Positions 19,908-30,511 of a stretch of 51,358 bases of DNA are shown one piece after another; within the stretch, counting starts at the first letter, position 1; every line of letters starts with the position of its first letter. Origin of the DNA: Nemertoderma westbladi (taxonomy: Eukaryota; Xenacoelomorpha; Nemertodermatida; Nemertodermatidae); NCBI GenBank assembly GCA_032718475.1, contig JAUCBJ010008151.1, forward strand, positions 1 to 51,358, read 5' to 3'. The translations under genes and the position numbers were made by a program. Under the pieces are notes generated by a model, which did not search any database, was not told where the DNA came from, and worked only from the letters and a program-made list of their open reading frames with translations.

Positions 19908-20345
19908 CTGCTACCACAAGTTAGAAAAATCAACATGAGCTGATGACTGATTGTGTGTGCCTGGAGGTTTTTTAATTTAATTCTAGACCTACTATTGGGC
20001 CTACAGTAACTCGGAAACAGTTTAGTGTTGTTTAATGCATGGGTATAGGTATCTCGTGTTTGAATATGCTGTGTAAAGATTGGAAAGTAGGGGTTAATTA
20101 TTTTTACAGGATTAGGAGCGACTGCAAATAACTGTAAGATTTGCTTATTAGTGAAGCATTCTGTTAATGTACCATATTCCATACTATATATATATACTGT
20201 ACCACATTATACTGTTCCGCACACTATACATACTGCATGTAAAATAGTGTACTGTAGGTAAATAACAACCTGAAGTTACAGCTCTTTAACATGGTTGGCC
20301 GGAAGTCGGAGTCGAAAGCCTCAAAGAATTCTACATGATGCGAGA

Positions 20346-20386
20346 ATGGATTCCTGGTTACTTCTAACTTTTTGGAACCCATTTTG
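20346..20386 (+). CDS. ABCC4-like transporter, probable first coding exon
   Basis: In this frame the DNA reads MDSWLLLTFWNPFW at the end, which fits the conserved ABCC N-terminal motif (FFWWLNPLF in human MRP4). A GT donor at 20387 gives a phase that joins cleanly to the next exon. The donor (GTTGTG) is weak; another GT six bases later also keeps frame. The frame is open upstream (to about 20275) without an ATG, while an ATG at 20291 is in a different frame and stops after 15 codons. The start at 20346 is therefore tentative. Confidence 0.5.
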
Positions 20387-21301
20387 GTTGTGGTGCAGGA
20401 GATTTTCCATGGGATCCCTTATCCTGTTCATGATATTTTATCTAATAGCTCAGCTGTAAACGAGATCAGACTGTTTCTGTTATATGAAAGAAAAAGTTTT
20501 CGTTTCTATGGGTCAACAAATACCTAAATTGACCTTGTGGTGCATTTTTAAATGTTTGAGCATTGGATAAAGTAATTGTAAGAATTCATGGATCTTGAAT
20601 AGTTCAGGAGTTACACAATCACATGCTTTATTGGTCTACATAGAAGCTGCAGTAGTGATAGGGTGGACACTGTCATTGGCTGTACCGGTCACAGCATTCA
20701 CAGCATTGTACCTGTCCCAGTAATTAATTTCTTCACGGGTGGTTTGTAGTCACACTGATGGAAATCCTAACAGTGAATGTATACTAAATTAACACTTGGG
20801 TTTTTCATGGCAGAGCAGTCATGACTTTGGAGACTTCTTGGAGACGAAAATGAGTTTTGTCTTGCACCCACCAAGACGACGGTGAGTTTGGAAATGTGGC
20901 TGCTGGAAGCATTAAATTGAATAAAAAAAACTCAAGATTTCCCGAATTTTGATTGAATTATTGCTGTACACAGAATGCATATTTGAGCTGAAAGATAAAG
21001 AGGAATTGGAGCACCCGAGAATGCCAAGGATACCTTTTTGAGCTTATCCATAATCCTCCCTTAGCTGTCCTGAACTTACATTGTACCATAGGCCCTATCA
21101 TACCGTGTACAACGCCATACGATACCATACTTTACCATACAGAATCATACCATAAGCAGTCAGACTGACTTTTTACATAGGGATAAGTTGTTGGCTATTT
21201 CATACTGAACCTACTGTTCCAAAATTGATGATTATGATTGCACATTTGAAAATTAACCCTTTCTTCCCTTTGTTCTATTCATACATTTTGCCTTTTCTAA
21301 G

Positions 21302-21410
21302 GATCCAGTCGCACAGGAGAATCTCTAGTGATGACTTCATTAGACCAATTCCTGAAAGTCTAACAGCTGATTACCAGAGCTACATTTTACTAAAAACTCT
21401 AAACAGCAAG
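21302..21410 (+). CDS. ABCC4-like transporter, second coding exon
   Basis: A 109-bp exon after a pyrimidine-rich acceptor (CCTTTTCTAAG) and before the donor AAG/GTGGGT. It encodes IQSHRRISSDDFIRPIPES and ends LLKTLNSK. This corresponds to the ABCC segment after the NPLF motif, the charged R-R ... DD stretch leading to the first membrane domain. The phases fit: it needs two bases from exon 1 and ends on a codon boundary, as exon 3 requires. The same exon with identical splice sites is present at 38496-38604. Confidence 0.72.
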
Positions 21411-23243
21411 GTGGGTGTTATTGTGTTCTATTTACATGCAGTCGCTCCATCAAAGTGATGACTTTGAGGCGAGGTTGTAAAAGTCGTTTCTGGGAGTGGG
21501 ACACTACATCCAACATCATGTTGGTCTACATTTATGCTTTAAAATTAAATAGTATATATTTGTACATTATGTAACTTCTCTGCGTTATAGTGATATCCTC
21601 GTAACTGTTGTAGCCTATCGCGTTGAATGCTGCAAAATAATCGTAAAAAATAAACTTCTAGAACACGTCTTGCTTGAGTATTTTCCAATTTTGATAACCA
21701 TTATAAGCTACAGTAAGTGTATGTAAGTGCAGAGTAGTTAGTAACTAATTATTGCAGGAAAAGGATATTAATTTTAGATATCATATACTGGAGCTATCAG
21801 CAGGTTGATGCCATCAACACTGCCGATGATGGTTGCAGGCAATCTAGATATCTGCTGCCAGAGAGTGAATGGAAACAAAACACCACGGTTAAGGCAGATC
21901 TCCAGCTGATCACATCAGCTGTTGGAAGTCCCACTTTGAGAAGCTCTAAAACAATGGCATGATTTTGCCCGGTTGATAAATAATTTAATGCTTTATAAAC
22001 ACAATATGTACTCAGAAATACACACATTATTGGTGACACGTTCATGGGGGCCTTCACGCAGCACGAAGCCTCACACATAACAAGTTTCGTTTAAGTTCAT
22101 CTGCGATTGGATGCCTTATTTTAGATTTTTTTTAAAGTCTGAAACTACCGGTACCGACTGACAGACTGTCTCAATTTTGACCAAGCTTCAGATTATTTCC
22201 AACCTTTTGTCGTACTGCATACATTACAAAGTTCGGTTTAATTTCATCAATGATTGACTGACTTATTTCGGTTTTTATCAAAAGTTTTAAACTAACATGT
22301 ACTGACTGTTCGGTTTTTATCAAAAGTTTGAAACTAACATGTACTGACTGTTCGGTTTTTAACAAAAGTTTGAAACTAACATGTACTGACTGATAGACAG
22401 TCTCATTTTTTTTTACAAAACTTCAGATTCATTTCTAGACGTTTTACCAACTGCATACATACCAAGGTTTGTTTAATTTCATTGACTCTTCAGCTCATTG
22501 GAGCTGTTTGCTTCTAGTGTTGGTAGTTTGATAACTTCATGAATACCAACATGATGACAGTTTACTAAAACAGTGCTCAAGAAATGTCTGAATTATGAAC
22601 ATAACTTCCAACGCCAGGATCAAGTTTGCTTGCGTATGTGGATTCTGCTAATTGGTGAAGTAAGCATAAAAGTATGCATAAAAGTCAGGTGACAACCTCT
22701 GCATATATAAAGGTAAAGGCATGGGCAAAATTGAATGGTGTATCCACGGGTTGGAAGTCACAGAATAAAATGTAATCTCAAGGTTGATTATTTAAAGCAG
22801 CAGTAGAACTGGTCTCCTATATGGAAGTAAATTATGGGCTCTAACTGCTGAGGACAATAAATCTCAGGATGACTCATACACAAGAATGTTACACCAGGTT
22901 CATTATCTCAAGTTTAATAAACATATCTCCAACCAGACCAATAATGCATTGTAGGTGATTCTTTAGCCCAAGCTTACACTTGAATGGAGTCACCTTTCCG
23001 TTTTGCTGCATATTGTTTATGCCATGAGGACCAACCTTTGCACTATCTGGTGCTTTAGCAGACACATAGATAGAATGAATGTGTGAACCTTGAAGATACT
23101 GATCATCTCTCTAAAGTCATGGGGGATAGGGTGTTGTTGTTGCTCAATTTTGTCAATAAGCCAGCATTGCATTCACTACAATATAGCATGTCGATTATAT
23201 AGGTGATGTAAGGGGTCTCATTCTTATTTTTTATATATTTCAG

Positions 23244-26200
23244 AAAGTCGGAGGAACAAGACAAGAAGAATTCAATATTCTGAGAACACTGATAATAATA
23301 CATTGGAAAGAATACCTCATTTGTTCTATGTTAAAAACTGTTCATGAAGTATCCCTGCTGGTTAGAGTATTATTTCTACAACGATTTATTGGACACTATT
23401 TGGAAATGGATAGCAATTTTTCCATAGAAAAAACATTACTTGATTGCTTAATAATTGGAATAACTTCTTTTTTATCAGTGTTTGCTAACATAAATTCTTC
23501 TTTTTATTCTAACCTATTGTGGATGAAAATTAAGGTAGGATGCAGTACCCTTATATATAGAAAGATATTGACATTAAATTCATGGAATATCAATAATACT
23601 ACAACAGGTCAAGTTACTAACTTGTTGTCCTCTGATGTTGGAAGAGTGGAACAATTTTCATTTCTGGCGAATAGTCTAATTTCAACACCTATTTTGGTAT
23701 TTCTAGTGTTCCCTTTAATGTATTTCAATCTGGAATGGTCTGGAATTTTTGGTATGTTACTCGTAATGTTAGTCTTCCCATTGAGTCTAGGATTTGCAAA
23801 ATTATTTTCATTAGTACGACGGAAAGCTGCATTATTCACTGATCGGAGAATAACATTGATAAATGAAATATTAGTTGGCATGAAAGCAATCAAAGTGTTT
23901 GGGTGGGAAGATTTATATGAGGCTGCTGTAAAGAATGCCCGAAGTAAAGAATTATCAGAGATATGGAAGATCATGTATTGCCACTCATTTTACTCAACCA
24001 TTTTGTTTGCCTATATTAATGTTGTCACCTTTTGTGTCTATGTTCTGTATACTGGGCTTGGGTATCCATTAAATATAATCACAGTAATGAGCTCCAACAT
24101 CATATTAATCAATGTAATCACAAGCGTGCTAGTGTTTGGTGCTGCTTTACGTGAATTGGGGGAACTTCATTGTGTTTTTCAACGAATTGATTCGTTTATA
24201 GGTTTAAATTACATATTGTTTAATGTAGAGGACTTACAAAGGAATGGAATAATAAGAAATATGCCAAATCCAAAAGATATTTTTGTAAAGGTAGAAAACA
24301 TTACAGGAAGATGGTCTTTCAAGAATGGGTCTATCATTCATAATGTATCTTTCAAAGCAGTTTTTGGTGAAATAGTTTACATTATAGGTCCAGTAGGTTC
24401 TGGAAAGTCCAGCATATTACAGGCAATACTAGGTGAATTGCCTCCTGAATGTGGATTAATTGATAAAAATGGAAAGCTGGCCTATGTATCTCAAACACCA
24501 TTCATATTCTCTGGAACAATAAGGGAAAATATCTTGCTGGGGCAAATATTTGAAGGAGATTGGTATGATGAAGTCATTAAACTAAGTTGCTTATCAGCAG
24601 ACTTATTACTGTTTAAAGATGGTGATATGACTTTAGTTGGTGAAAAGGGGATATCATTATCTGGTGGTCAAAAAGCTCGTATAGCCTTAGCAAGAGCAGT
24701 TTATTCCAGGGCAAATATATACCTTATGGATGATCCTCTTTCAGCTGTAGACAGACGAGTGGCCAAAGACTTGGTTGATAACTGTTTAAAGCACTGTCAG
24801 TCCAACGGAATTGTCGTCATGGTCACCCACCTCCTACAAATTATACCTCCAAATTCAAAAACAGTGTCTCTTTATGGCAAAGATGTTACTGAAACCGTAA
24901 TTAGAAGCGATGTGCCAGAGACATCGAATGGTACAGAAATTGTTTATTCTAAAATGTATGAAAGTAAAATTATCGAAGATGATAATCACAACCCCAATAT
25001 TGACAATAATTTCGATAATAAAGATAGATCAGTCAAGTCAACGTTATCAATTATTCTCATATTTATTAAATTTGGATTAAATGCACCACGTTTTCTGGTA
25101 TTAATATCAACAGGGATTTTAACATACATATATCTGTCATTGTCAGATTATTGGTTGGTAAGTTGGGCTACTCAAGAATCATTTAATAATTCACAAAAAC
25201 AAAATTATGTTGAACTCAATAATAATATTATAAACCAACTAATAATAGAGAGCCAGTGGAGAGATATTGTACTTGGTTATGCATATCTGGTTTTCTCATA
25301 CTTACTGTGCAGTACATTAGGTATGTTTGCAATATATCATGCTATACTAGGTGCATCTGATAAATTACATGGAGAAATATTCAAAAGAGTTTCTCATGCC
25401 CCAATGAAATTCTTTGAACAGAATCCCGCAGGTGGAATACTCAACCGATTCTCTAAAGATATTGGAATAATGGACAACATATTACCAGATTTAATTGTTG
25501 AAATCGTCAATACATTCAGTCGTTGCATTCTTGCAGTTTTAGTTTCGGGAATAGCTAATCCATGGACCTTATTGCTGGCTATCCCTACAATGATCACGGT
25601 TTTCTTGATACGTTTATATATTATGAAAAGTCTTAAACAGGTTAAGTTTATTGAAGCATCAGTGAGAAATCCAATATTTCAACATGCTTCTGATACTATG
25701 GAGGGCCGTGATATTATAAAAGCATTTGAAGTCCAACCAATTTACGTGAAACGCTTTTTTCCCCACTTAGATCATCATACCGAATCAATGTTTATGGTTC
25801 ATAATCTTACTACGTTGCTTAGCATCAGTATATCAATTCCTTATGCCATTTTTAGCATATTTGTTTTACTAATTTCCTTGTATATGGATAGTTTTGTATC
25901 TAAGGACATATTGTTTGTAGCAGTAATATATGTGTTTGGAACCACCAATTTTATCACATATTTCATAAAAATGTCAGCGCTACTGGAAATTAATTTAACA
26001 TCTGTTGAACGAGTACTTGATTACTATAAATTAGACCAAGAGGCTCAATTCCACATTTCTGGCACGCAAATTCCAACTAAATGGCCAAATTCTGGAATTA
26101 TCACCTTCAAAAATGTGAAGCTTAATTATGGAGATGATGAGGTGTTGCATGGAATAAACTTTAAAACAAGATCTTCTGAGAAGATCGGAATTATTGGGCG

Positions 26201-26858
26201 CACCGGAGCCGGAAAATCATCATTATTTACAGTGTTACTTCGTCTTGTTGAACCTCAAGGACTAATCACTATAGATAATGTTGATATAACTGAAATTGGT
26301 TTGCATGATTTACGGAAGTCAATTGCAGTTATTCCACAAGATCCTGTTTTGTTTGAAGGCACTCTGCAATATAACTTAGATCCTTTTAATGAGTTTGAAA
26401 GTATTGAGATCATTGAAGCTCTAGAAAGGGTACAATTGAAGTCTTTTTTGGAAATGAGACTTGAGTCCAAATATAAATATGGTTCAATTATTCCAAAAGA
26501 AGGGGAAATAGATATCTTAACTTTTTATGTTGAAAGCCGTGGTAGTAACCTAAGTGTTGGAGAGAGACAACTTCTGTGTTTAGCGAGAGCTATGCTAAGA
26601 AAATATAGGGTTGTTCTAATTGACGAGGCAACATCTTCTATTGATCAGTTTACCGATGAACTTATACAGTCTGCCATCTCTAGGAATTTCCCTAACGCAA
26701 CAGTTATGACAATAGCACATCGGATAGATACCATTATAAACTGCGATAGAATAATAGTGATGAGTGAAGGACATATAGTGGAATTTGACACACCAGAAAG
26801 TCTAATAGAAAAGAAGAACAGCTTGTTATATTTGGCAGCTAAGATATCAAGCAATTAA
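23244..26858 (+). CDS. ABCC4/MRP4-like ABC transporter, main exon
   Basis: A 1204-codon exon starting after acceptor TTATATATTTCAG; 28 codons before the ATG at 23328 are open and ABCC-like (ILRTLIIIHWKEYLICS, compare the start of MRP4 TMD1), so 23328 is unlikely to be the true start. Counting from M-23328: TMD1; NBD1 with Walker A GPVGSGKSS near 355, LSGGQ and IYLMDDPLSAVD; TMD2 (about 575-870); NBD2 with Walker A GRTGAGKSS near 957, LSVGERQ, VVLIDEATSSID and an AHR H-loop. NBD1 has the usual ABCC non-catalytic Asp after Walker B, and NBD2 has the catalytic Glu. Members export organic anions and cyclic nucleotides across the plasma membrane; the substrate is unknown here. With the two small exons the protein is about 1260 residues, near MRP4 size and without an extra TMD0. 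Vertebrate homologues have dozens of introns, so one exon this long is unusual. Confidence 0.93.
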   Translation, partial: KVGGTRQEEFNILRTLIIIHWKEYLICSMLKTVHEVSLLVRVLFLQRFIGHYLEMDSNFSIEKTLLDCLIIGITSFLSVFANINSSFYSNLLWMKIKVGCSTLIYRKILTLNSWNINNTTTGQVTNLLSSDVGRVEQFSFLANSLISTPILVFLVFPLMYFNLEWSGIFGMLLVMLVFPLSLGFAKLFSLVRRKAALFTDRRITLINEILVGMKAIKVFGWEDLYEAAVKNARSKELSEIWKIMYCHSFYSTILFAYINVVTFCVYVLYTGLGYPLNIITVMSSNIILINVITSVLVFGAALRELGELHCVFQRIDSFIGLNYILFNVEDLQRNGIIRNMPNPKDIFVKVENITGRWSFKNGSIIHNVSFKAVFGEIVYIIGPVGSGKSSILQAILGELPPECGLIDKNGKLAYVSQTPFIFSGTIRENILLGQIFEGDWYDEVIKLSCLSADLLLFKDGDMTLVGEKGISLSGGQKARIALARAVYSRANIYLMDDPLSAVDRRVAKDLVDNCLKHCQSNGIVVMVTHLLQIIPPNSKTVSLYGKDVTETVIRSDVPETSNGTEIVYSKMYESKIIEDDNHNPNIDNNFDNKDRSVKSTLSIILIFIKFGLNAPRFLVLISTGILTYIYLSLSDYWLVSWATQESFNNSQKQNYVELNNNIINQLIIESQWRDIVLGYAYLVFSYLLCSTLGMFAIYHAILGASDKLHGEIFKRVSHAPMKFFEQNPAGGILNRFSKDIGIMDNILPDLIVEIVNTFSRCILAVLVSGIANPWTLLLAIPTMITVFLIRLYIMKSLKQVKFIEASVRNPIFQHASDTMEGRDIIKAFEVQPIYVKRFFPHLDHHTESMFMVHNLTTLLSISISIPYAIFSIFVLLISLYMDSFVSKDILFVAVIYVFGTTNFITYFIKMSALLEINLTSVERVLDYYKLDQEAQFHISGTQIPTKWPNSGIITFKNVKLNYGDDEVLHGINFKTRSSEKIGIIGRTGAGKSSLFTVLLRLVEPQGLITIDNVDITEIGLHDLRKSIAVIPQDPVLFEGTLQYNLDPFNEFESIEIIEALERVQLKSFLEMRLESKYKYGSIIPKEGEIDILTFYVESRGSNLSVGERQLLCLARAMLRKYRVVLIDEATSSIDQFTDELIQSAISRNFPNATVMTIAHRIDTIINCDRIIVMSEGHIVEFDTPESLIEKKNSLLYLAAKISSN

Positions 26859-27063
26859 AAGTCTCATCATTCAAGTCTCTAGACAAACATCTCATTAGTA
26901 AATGTTTCTCAGTGTGTTTTATTTTACGTTAAATGTGATGTTTTGGTGATGAATATGTAATAATCTAAAATATTACTTCCTAGAGATGCATACAAATGTA
27001 TCATAAGACTAAGAATTATTATATTTTATTTGTTAATGGTGGATTCCCATCTGTAGCAGTGAA

Positions 27064-27069
27064 AATAAA
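27064..27069 (+). terminator. polyadenylation signal AATAAA, ABCC copy A
   Basis: AATAAA about 205 bases after the stop codon, conserved at the same place in copy B (40752-40757). It is the best candidate for the mRNA 3' end; the duplication ends about 20 bases later. Confidence 0.55.
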
Positions 27070-27156
27070 ATCAATACCTTTGAAATATAAAAAGTTGTTA
27101 CACATTTATTAGCGGGATGATAACTATCCCTAATGCTGGGCTACGGCCAAAAAAGT

Positions 27157-27178
27157 TATTTTGCCCTAGGGCAAAATA
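27157..27178. other. 22-bp perfect palindrome
   Basis: Perfectly self-complementary around CCCTAGGG with TATTTTG/CAAAATA arms. Related hairpins occur at 33961-33992 and 50556-50580. Confidence 0.7.
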
Positions 27179-27360
27179 TCCATGTTATTCCCTCTTAGTA
27201 GTGAAGTGTTTATCGTGACACCACATACTGACATACAAACATAGGAACCGGTAATGCTGCTGTACTCGTCCAGGTATTCAGACCACCAACTAGTTTTGTA
27301 CTTCATGTTTCATTATTATTGGGCTGTGCTCCACTAGACAGCAAGGCCTATTTATGTCTC

Positions 27361-27375
27361 ATTAATCACCTCATT
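27361..27375 (+). repeat. LINE target-site duplication, left copy
   Basis: The 15 bases ATTAATCACCTCATT are repeated exactly at 31255-31269, right after the A-rich tail. Confidence 0.92.
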
Positions 27376-27376
27376 A

Positions 27377-28192
27377 ATGTTGATAATAAAGTCAAAGAAA
27401 TCTGTTACCCTGGAGGAAGAGCGAATAGTAACAGATAGATTGATGTCGATGACTGCAATGTATACTATATCATTAGGAAAGCTAGGTGAAGCACTCCAGG
27501 AATCATTAACGGCAAAGAATGAAATAATAAAGATAAACGAGCAAAAGACCGAAACAAGATCACAGCAAACTCAAGGGGAATCCCGTTCTACAAATACGAA
27601 TACAACTTCTTACCGAGACGTACTTATGACGCGGCCGCGTTCGCACCAGATTCCGGCTGAGCCGACCAGGTGCGAGGAACCGCAGCGGCAAACCGAAACA
27701 CCTTCCGACACAGGGATGGCTCGCCAGCCTGTGCCCGATAACAGTCGAGCTCGATCGCAACCGATACGAGGAACGCGAACCGACACCGGGAGTTCTATCC
27801 GGGCTGCCCCGAGGAGGTCTACCACCCAACCAAGCAGTCGCCCTCGAAAATGTCATATTCTAGTTAGCCGAATCGACTTAATGACGACGTCATCGGAAAT
27901 CGTTACGAATCTAAGAGAGGACGGAATTGATGTTGACGAAGTTATACCAAAGGACGTCTATGAAGGGTCTATCTCAAGAAGTTTTCACATTATCGCAGAC
28001 TGGGATATGAGACATGCTCTCATGAATCCTGGCCTCTGGGAGGATGGCATAGTCATCAAATGGTACAAACTGTCTGATGCTGAACGGGAGAAATACGGAC
28101 TACAACCACGCCGTCGCGATTGGGGTGGACAGACGGGAGTCGCTCGCAGAGAAGAAAACCAGAGAGTTGAAAATGCGAATGAAACTGACTGA
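27377..28192 (+). CDS. LINE ORF1-like protein (possible RRM-like fold)
   Basis: 271 residues. The N-terminal half is polar and rich in T, Q, R and S (about 55-150), including basic RPRSHQ and RAAPRRSTT stretches. Residues about 158-235 (HILVSRIDLMT, VDEVIPKDVY, FHIIADWDMRHALMNPGLW, IVIKWYKL) look like the alternating strands and helices of an RRM-like RNA-binding domain common in LINE ORF1 proteins. ORF1 proteins coat element RNA. Because the insertion junction is at 27376, the ATG may be internal to a longer original ORF1. The frame ends at TGA (28190-28192), and ORF2 continues in the same frame. Confidence 0.7.
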   Translation: MLIIKSKKSVTLEEERIVTDRLMSMTAMYTISLGKLGEALQESLTAKNEIIKINEQKTETRSQQTQGESRSTNTNTTSYRDVLMTRPRSHQIPAEPTRCEEPQRQTETPSDTGMARQPVPDNSRARSQPIRGTRTDTGSSIRAAPRRSTTQPSSRPRKCHILVSRIDLMTTSSEIVTNLREDGIDVDEVIPKDVYEGSISRSFHIIADWDMRHALMNPGLWEDGIVIKWYKLSDAEREKYGLQPRRRDWGGQTGVARREENQRVENANETD

Positions 28193-28195
28193 CTA
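28190..28195 (+). promoter_or_regulatory. TGA-CTA stop context between ORF1 and ORF2
   Basis: The stop of ORF1 is TGA followed by CTA, the context known to favour stop-codon readthrough (for example in alphavirus polyproteins and some metazoan genes). ORF2 is open in the same frame immediately after it and has no in-frame ATG before its endonuclease motifs. Confidence 0.55.
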
Positions 28196-30511
28196 AAGAT
28201 ATCGCTGTCTCTATGGAATGTGGAAGGACTGAGCTTTATTCGTGATAACCTAACCGATGCGGAACTCTGTCAAGATCACGATGTATTACTATTTAATGAA
28301 ACTCTATTTACGGAGGACCAGATTGATGTGCAGGGCTATTATTCCTTTGTTCAGCCCGCAAAGAAACCCCCACGTGGCCGGCCCCAGGGTGGTCTTGCCA
28401 TTTTGGTAAAACCAAGTCTACAGCCGGGTGTATTAACTAAGTGCGAAAGTTACATGGTCTGCAGAACGACAACCTGTTGCTTTATTTTATTCTATTTCGA
28501 ACCTGACACACCTATTAGCGAAATTGTTTTAAACATCTCGGTGTCCCTTACATTTGCTCAGGATGACGACAATATAATATTAGCTGGGGATTTCAACTGC
28601 CGTTTAGACTCCGGAAATCGTGGATCAGAACTTATAGAAAGTTTAAACAGCCTTGGTTTCAACCTCATTGAATTTGAGTCACCTGGAATCCCTACGTATA
28701 TATCACCCCAGGGCGAAAGCGTCATTGACTTGATTTTCGCGAAATACTATGGTATAATAACAAGAGCTCTGCCAAGAGTTACGATAACGCCCACGCCGCA
28801 ACGCAGACACCAACGTTTGTCTACCATACTCAAGATAAACAGTGTGACACCAGAATATATGACAAGACCAACCCCATTATCTCGCAAAATAAACATGGAC
28901 ACATTACAATCGCATCCACAACTTCCTGATCTATTAAATGTATTTCAGAACAAGACTGATATTAACGTTGCGGAGACCTTGCTGACAACAATTATAAAGG
29001 AATCTACAATTCCTAAACCAATCAAACGGTTTCGGGGAAAACCATGGTTCGAAGACGAGTGTAGATCCGCGAAGTCGCAAGTTATGGACGCTCTGAGATT
29101 GAGAACGACCGATACAACAAACCGCCTTCATTACTGGGCTATTAGGAAAGAGTATAAGAAGTTACTGAAAGCGAAGAAGGAATCGTATGAGGAGGAGATC
29201 GTACTGAAACGGGTAGCTGATGCTGAGATCGACCCTTGGTCTCTTTTTAAGGACTGGAAGCCACCGACCGTGGCACCGATTGGAGTCGACCGTCTAGGCG
29301 AACATTTCCAGGCTCTATTGGGAACTGAAAACAATCCACACGAATGCCCAGTCGTACCGAGCACATCTCCAGAGGAGCGCGAAGCGCCTGAGTGGTATAA
29401 TGAACCAGTCACTGAGGAGGAGATCTATCTAGCAGCTCGAAATGCATCCAACAAGAAGGCCAGTGGCCCCGACGGTTTATTTTATGAACACATTAAGCAA
29501 TCACTTCCTTTTCTTGCGGTTTTTATTATGATGTTATTTAATTTTTGTTTAAACGTTGGATCTATACCAGTATCGTGGTCTCACAGTTTTATCAAAATCT
29601 TATATAAAGGAAAGGGTGCGTTAAATAACCCAGATAATTATCGTGGGATAGCTCTAACATCTATAATGTTGAAACTATTAACCGCGATAATGAATAAACG
29701 TATAATTTCTAATCTAAGAGACCAGATCCCTATTGAACAATTTGGTTTTTTGCCTGGAAAGAGTGCAGTTGAAGCTATTACACAGTTACTTAGATATATT
29801 AGTGAGGCTTTTAATTCGAGTTCTAGAAATGAACGCATTGTATATGCCTGTTTTGTAGATTTTAGAAAGGCTTTTGATTCTGTGCCCAGAGCCCTACTTC
29901 TATACAAATTGTATACATTAGGTGTCAAGGGGAAACTTTTTGATCTTATTAAGTCAATATTAAATAACAGTTTTCAAATTTTTGATGGTTTACGATTCTC
30001 AAATATCATACAACAACTTCGGGGTATTTTACAGGGCGATTGTTTATCGCCAACATGTTTTTTACTTTTTATAGCAGATTTAGTCAGTGCTCTACGTGCA
30101 GTTGTTGCTACAATATTATCTATTTTTTATGCGGATGATTTAGTATTCTTTTCAAAGAGTAGAGACGATATTCAGTCAGCATTGAACGCGTTATTTGAAT
30201 GGTGCAGGAAAAATGGAATGGACGTGAACTTGGTGAAAACTAAAATAGTTAAATTTCGAAAAGGTGGTCGTTTAAGTACTAATGATACATTTACATACAA
30301 TGGTAATCTAGTTAAAGTAGAAAAACAATACCAATACTTAGGCGTAACAGTACAGTCGTCGTTGTGCTTTACAAACCATATCAATAGTAAAAAAGTTGAA
30401 GCTTATAAGATAATAGGTTCTTTTACTAAGTTGCAATTACTATCTACGGATACTGGTTTAAAGATATTTAATGGTAAAGTGCTTCCGATGATTACTTATG
30501 GCCTATCTTAA
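28193..30511 (+). CDS. LINE ORF2: endonuclease and reverse transcriptase
   Basis: Open from directly after the ORF1 stop. The endonuclease begins at once (SLSLWNVEGLSF), then LFNETL (catalytic Glu), GGLAILVK, ILAGDFNCRLD and SVIDLIFA; the usual terminal SDH-type motif reads RRHQRLS and is not canonical. The reverse transcriptase follows: LYKGKGALNNPDNYRGIAL, EQFGFLPGKSAVEAI, ACFVDFRKAFDSVPRALLL, ILQGDCLSPTCFLLF, the FYADDLVFF catalytic motif, then KTKIVKFRKGG and YQYLGVTV. This enzyme nicks the target and copies the RNA there. The frame stops at TAA (30509-30511), where homologous coding resumes in another frame at about 30498, indicating a frameshift. Confidence 0.9.
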   Translation, partial: LKISLSLWNVEGLSFIRDNLTDAELCQDHDVLLFNETLFTEDQIDVQGYYSFVQPAKKPPRGRPQGGLAILVKPSLQPGVLTKCESYMVCRTTTCCFILFYFEPDTPISEIVLNISVSLTFAQDDDNIILAGDFNCRLDSGNRGSELIESLNSLGFNLIEFESPGIPTYISPQGESVIDLIFAKYYGIITRALPRVTITPTPQRRHQRLSTILKINSVTPEYMTRPTPLSRKINMDTLQSHPQLPDLLNVFQNKTDINVAETLLTTIIKESTIPKPIKRFRGKPWFEDECRSAKSQVMDALRLRTTDTTNRLHYWAIRKEYKKLLKAKKESYEEEIVLKRVADAEIDPWSLFKDWKPPTVAPIGVDRLGEHFQALLGTENNPHECPVVPSTSPEEREAPEWYNEPVTEEEIYLAARNASNKKASGPDGLFYEHIKQSLPFLAVFIMMLFNFCLNVGSIPVSWSHSFIKILYKGKGALNNPDNYRGIALTSIMLKLLTAIMNKRIISNLRDQIPIEQFGFLPGKSAVEAITQLLRYISEAFNSSSRNERIVYACFVDFRKAFDSVPRALLLYKLYTLGVKGKLFDLIKSILNNSFQIFDGLRFSNIIQQLRGILQGDCLSPTCFLLFIADLVSALRAVVATILSIFYADDLVFFSKSRDDIQSALNALFEWCRKNGMDVNLVKTKIVKFRKGGRLSTNDTFTYNGNLVKVEKQYQYLGVTVQSSLCFTNHINSKKVEAYKIIGSFTKLQLLSTDTGLKIFNGKVLPMITYGLS

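Larger units (their letters stand above)
19908..27087. repeat. segmental duplication copy A (contains the ABCC gene)
   Basis: From the end of minisatellite array 1 onward this matches 37100-40775 with a few per cent differences and small indels. Copy A ends just after a shared AATAAA signal, where the two sequences part (27087 versus 40775). Copy A contains 3438 bp (22792-26229) that copy B lacks. Confidence 0.92.

Noticed and set aside
19871-20182. 103-residue minus-strand ORF, also at 37063-37374
   Set aside because: It is duplicated with the segment and begins in the minisatellite, with no recognisable motif; most likely chance.
20812-20880. Possible ABCC exon ending at CGACG/GTGAGT
   Set aside because: The donor is strong and the phase fits exon 2, but the encoded residues have no ABCC similarity, whereas the FWNPFW sequence at 20346-20386 does. 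An alternative 5' exon remains possible.
28220-28222. ORF2 start at GTG 28220
   Set aside because: The frame is open back to the ORF1 stop and endonuclease-like residues (SLSLWNVEG) precede this codon; GTG starts are not expected in animals.
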